The notes under the pieces: generated by a model | Database searches by the model: none | What the model was told of the DNA's origin: nothing | What the model saw: the letters and a program-made list of their open reading frames with translations, nothing else | Translations under genes and position numbers: made by a program | Source: Armatimonadota bacterium | GTDB taxonomy: Bacteria; Armatimonadota; JAAZEB01 | Assembly: GCA_012841485.1 (NCBI GenBank) | Contig: DUUU01000579.1 | Coordinates: 1 to 6,586 of the forward strand | DNA length: 6,586 nucleotides | Direction: 5' to 3' | Shown: in pieces, positions 5,613 through 6,586 of the stretch | How positions within the stretch are numbered: the first letter of the stretch is position 1 | How the letters are laid out: each line of letters opens with the position of its first letter

Positions 5613-6586
5613 ATGTTCAACCGTCTGGTCGCCTTTGCCGTCCTCTGCGTCGTGGCGACGCTGCCTGGCGCCCGGCTCTCCACGGTGGATGCCAGCGAAC
5701 CGCTCGTTTTTGAGGCGGAGGCATACACCACGCCGGCCGATGCCTGGGAGAAGAACCGCCTCACCGAGACGAAATGGAACCTCTGGAGCACGGATAGGGA
5801 CGCCCACAAGAAGTGGTCCGGTGGCGTTGTCCTCCAATCGCCTATCGTGAGGCAGGATCGCGCCACACCGGAAGAGGGCGCGCCGCCCCTGCATACGCGC
5901 ATCACGGGGATTCCCGCGGGCACCTACGCCGTCGAACTCCTCCACCTCAGCCGGCCGCTCGCGGTCTCGCTCGATGGCAAGAATTGGACGCGCAAGGAAG
6001 GCCGGGACAACCGGGTGGGGATCTTCACGATCACCAGCGGCACCTTCGAGCTGTGGGTGGATGACCGCTACGCCGCGACACCGCCGGGCTCCAGCTACTA
6101 CGATGCCCTCGTCTTTACGCCGGCGGTGCCGGAGAAGCTGGGAGTGGTGAACCCCGACTTTGAGCATGGCACCGAGGGTCCGACCGGCTGGCGCTTCTGG
6201 GCGCGCGAGGCGAACACCGGCTCGGCCGCCGTTGCCCCCGAGGGCCAATCTGGAAAGCGCGCGGCCCGGATCCGGCATAGCGGCGAGCGCGACTGGGCCT
6301 TCACGAACGACGGCCGCCTGAATGTCCGGCCGGAGCAACTCTTCACGGTGAGCGCCTGGGTGAAAGGCTCTGGCAACGTGGAGATAGCCGTCGTCGCCCT
6401 CTCGGGCGGCAAGACGCTGCGGTGGAACATCGGCGGCGATGGCCGACAGGCCACGCCTCAGTGGACGAAGCTAGAGGGAGAGGCCGTGGTCCCCGAGGAG
6501 TGTGACCAGATCCAGGTGCGCTTCATCGGCTCTGGGAAGGCAGACCTCCTCGTGGATAGCGTCGCCCTGCGCGAGGGAGGCCGGCC
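5613..6586 (+). CDS. Exported protein with two carbohydrate-binding-module-like beta-sandwich regions, 3' truncated by window end
   Basis: The frame is open from ATG 5613 to the window edge: 324 complete codons, with no stop reached. Residues 1-27 form a Sec signal peptide (hydrophobic core LVAFAVLCVVATL, likely cleavage after VDA at 27). The single Cys12 lacks a lipobox, so it is probably not a lipoprotein. Residues about 32-170 begin FEAEAY, like the EAE opening of CBM6/CBM35-type modules. They are rich in Trp (45, 55, 58, 68) and end in YYDALVFTP. Residues about 178-321 begin VVNPDFEHG and follow a CBM4/9-like pattern: GW, a SGKRAARI segment, LFTVSAWVKGSG and a final LLVDSVALREGG. The family role would be binding polysaccharide or glycan at the cell surface or outside it. 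A catalytic or anchoring domain may lie beyond the window. The first region is divergent, so it may be a lineage-specific beta-sandwich without proven sugar binding. The gene has its own promoter at 5540-5568. Confidence 0.75.
   Translation, partial: MFNRLVAFAVLCVVATLPGARLSTVDASEPLVFEAEAYTTPADAWEKNRLTETKWNLWSTDRDAHKKWSGGVVLQSPIVRQDRATPEEGAPPLHTRITGIPAGTYAVELLHLSRPLAVSLDGKNWTRKEGRDNRVGIFTITSGTFELWVDDRYAATPPGSSYYDALVFTPAVPEKLGVVNPDFEHGTEGPTGWRFWAREANTGSAAVAPEGQSGKRAARIRHSGERDWAFTNDGRLNVRPEQLFTVSAWVKGSGNVEIAVVALSGGKTLRWNIGGDGRQATPQWTKLEGEAVVPEECDQIQVRFIGSGKADLLVDSVALREGGR

Noticed and set aside
5613..5700. Lipoprotein signal for the exported protein
   Set aside because: Cys12 is inside the hydrophobic core and is preceded by AVL, not by a lipobox ending in Gly or Ala.
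5472..6338. 288-codon open frame on the - strand across the exported protein gene
   Set aside because: It covers the promoter and signal-peptide region of the + gene, shows no recognisable domain and has an Arg-rich shadow-like composition.
1..6586. CRISPR arrays, tRNA or rRNA genes, insertion sequences, attachment sites
   Set aside because: No regular repeat-spacer pattern, cloverleaf, rRNA stretch, transposase motif or terminal inverted repeat with target duplication was seen on either strand.

Overview
The window is about 6.6 kb of uniformly GC-rich bacterial DNA. It has clear Shine-Dalgarno sites, a Sec-exported zinc hydrolase, a PRC-barrel/YsnF-type stress protein and an exported carbohydrate-binding-type protein. 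The mixture, and the style of the 2-hydroxyacid dehydrogenase and the exported beta-sandwich protein, would fit a free-living environmental bacterium of a group such as Armatimonadota, Chloroflexota or Planctomycetota. No marker gene is present, so this is only a guess. No phage, transposase, CRISPR, tRNA or rRNA signal was seen.

Layout, left to right. (1) Positions 154-1158 (+) encode a D-isomer-specific 2-hydroxyacid dehydrogenase with a TTG start and a good ribosome binding site. (2) Positions 1155-2054 (+) overlap it by ATGA and encode a secreted zinc hydrolase of the S1/P1 nuclease / phospholipase C superfamily, with the mature N-terminal Trp and the full His/Asp ligand pattern visible. 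A strong inverted repeat at 2096-2152 follows this two-gene unit. (3) A 394-bp intergenic stretch carries a degenerate direct repeat and several small hairpins. It leads to a gene at 2449-4308 (+) for a 619-residue fusion: an N-terminal gamma-glutamylcyclotransferase (AIG2-like) domain, a helical middle, and a C-terminal region with glutamate-cysteine ligase / amidoligase-like motifs. (4) A long imperfect hairpin at 4317-4360 separates this gene from a convergent gene at 4383-5360 (-), which encodes a PRC-barrel plus DUF2382 (YsnF/AvaK) protein. (5) A 252-bp divergent intergenic region holds a tandem 16-bp repeat and a good sigma70-type promoter. The promoter drives 5613-6586 (+), an exported protein with two beta-sandwich regions that runs off the end of the window.

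The genes do not form one obvious pathway. Only the first two are physically coupled. The most unusual item is the cyclotransferase-ligase fusion: one half belongs to a family that cleaves gamma-glutamyl-amine bonds, and the other half resembles enzymes that make them. The ligase half rests on short motifs only and needs a profile or structure comparison.
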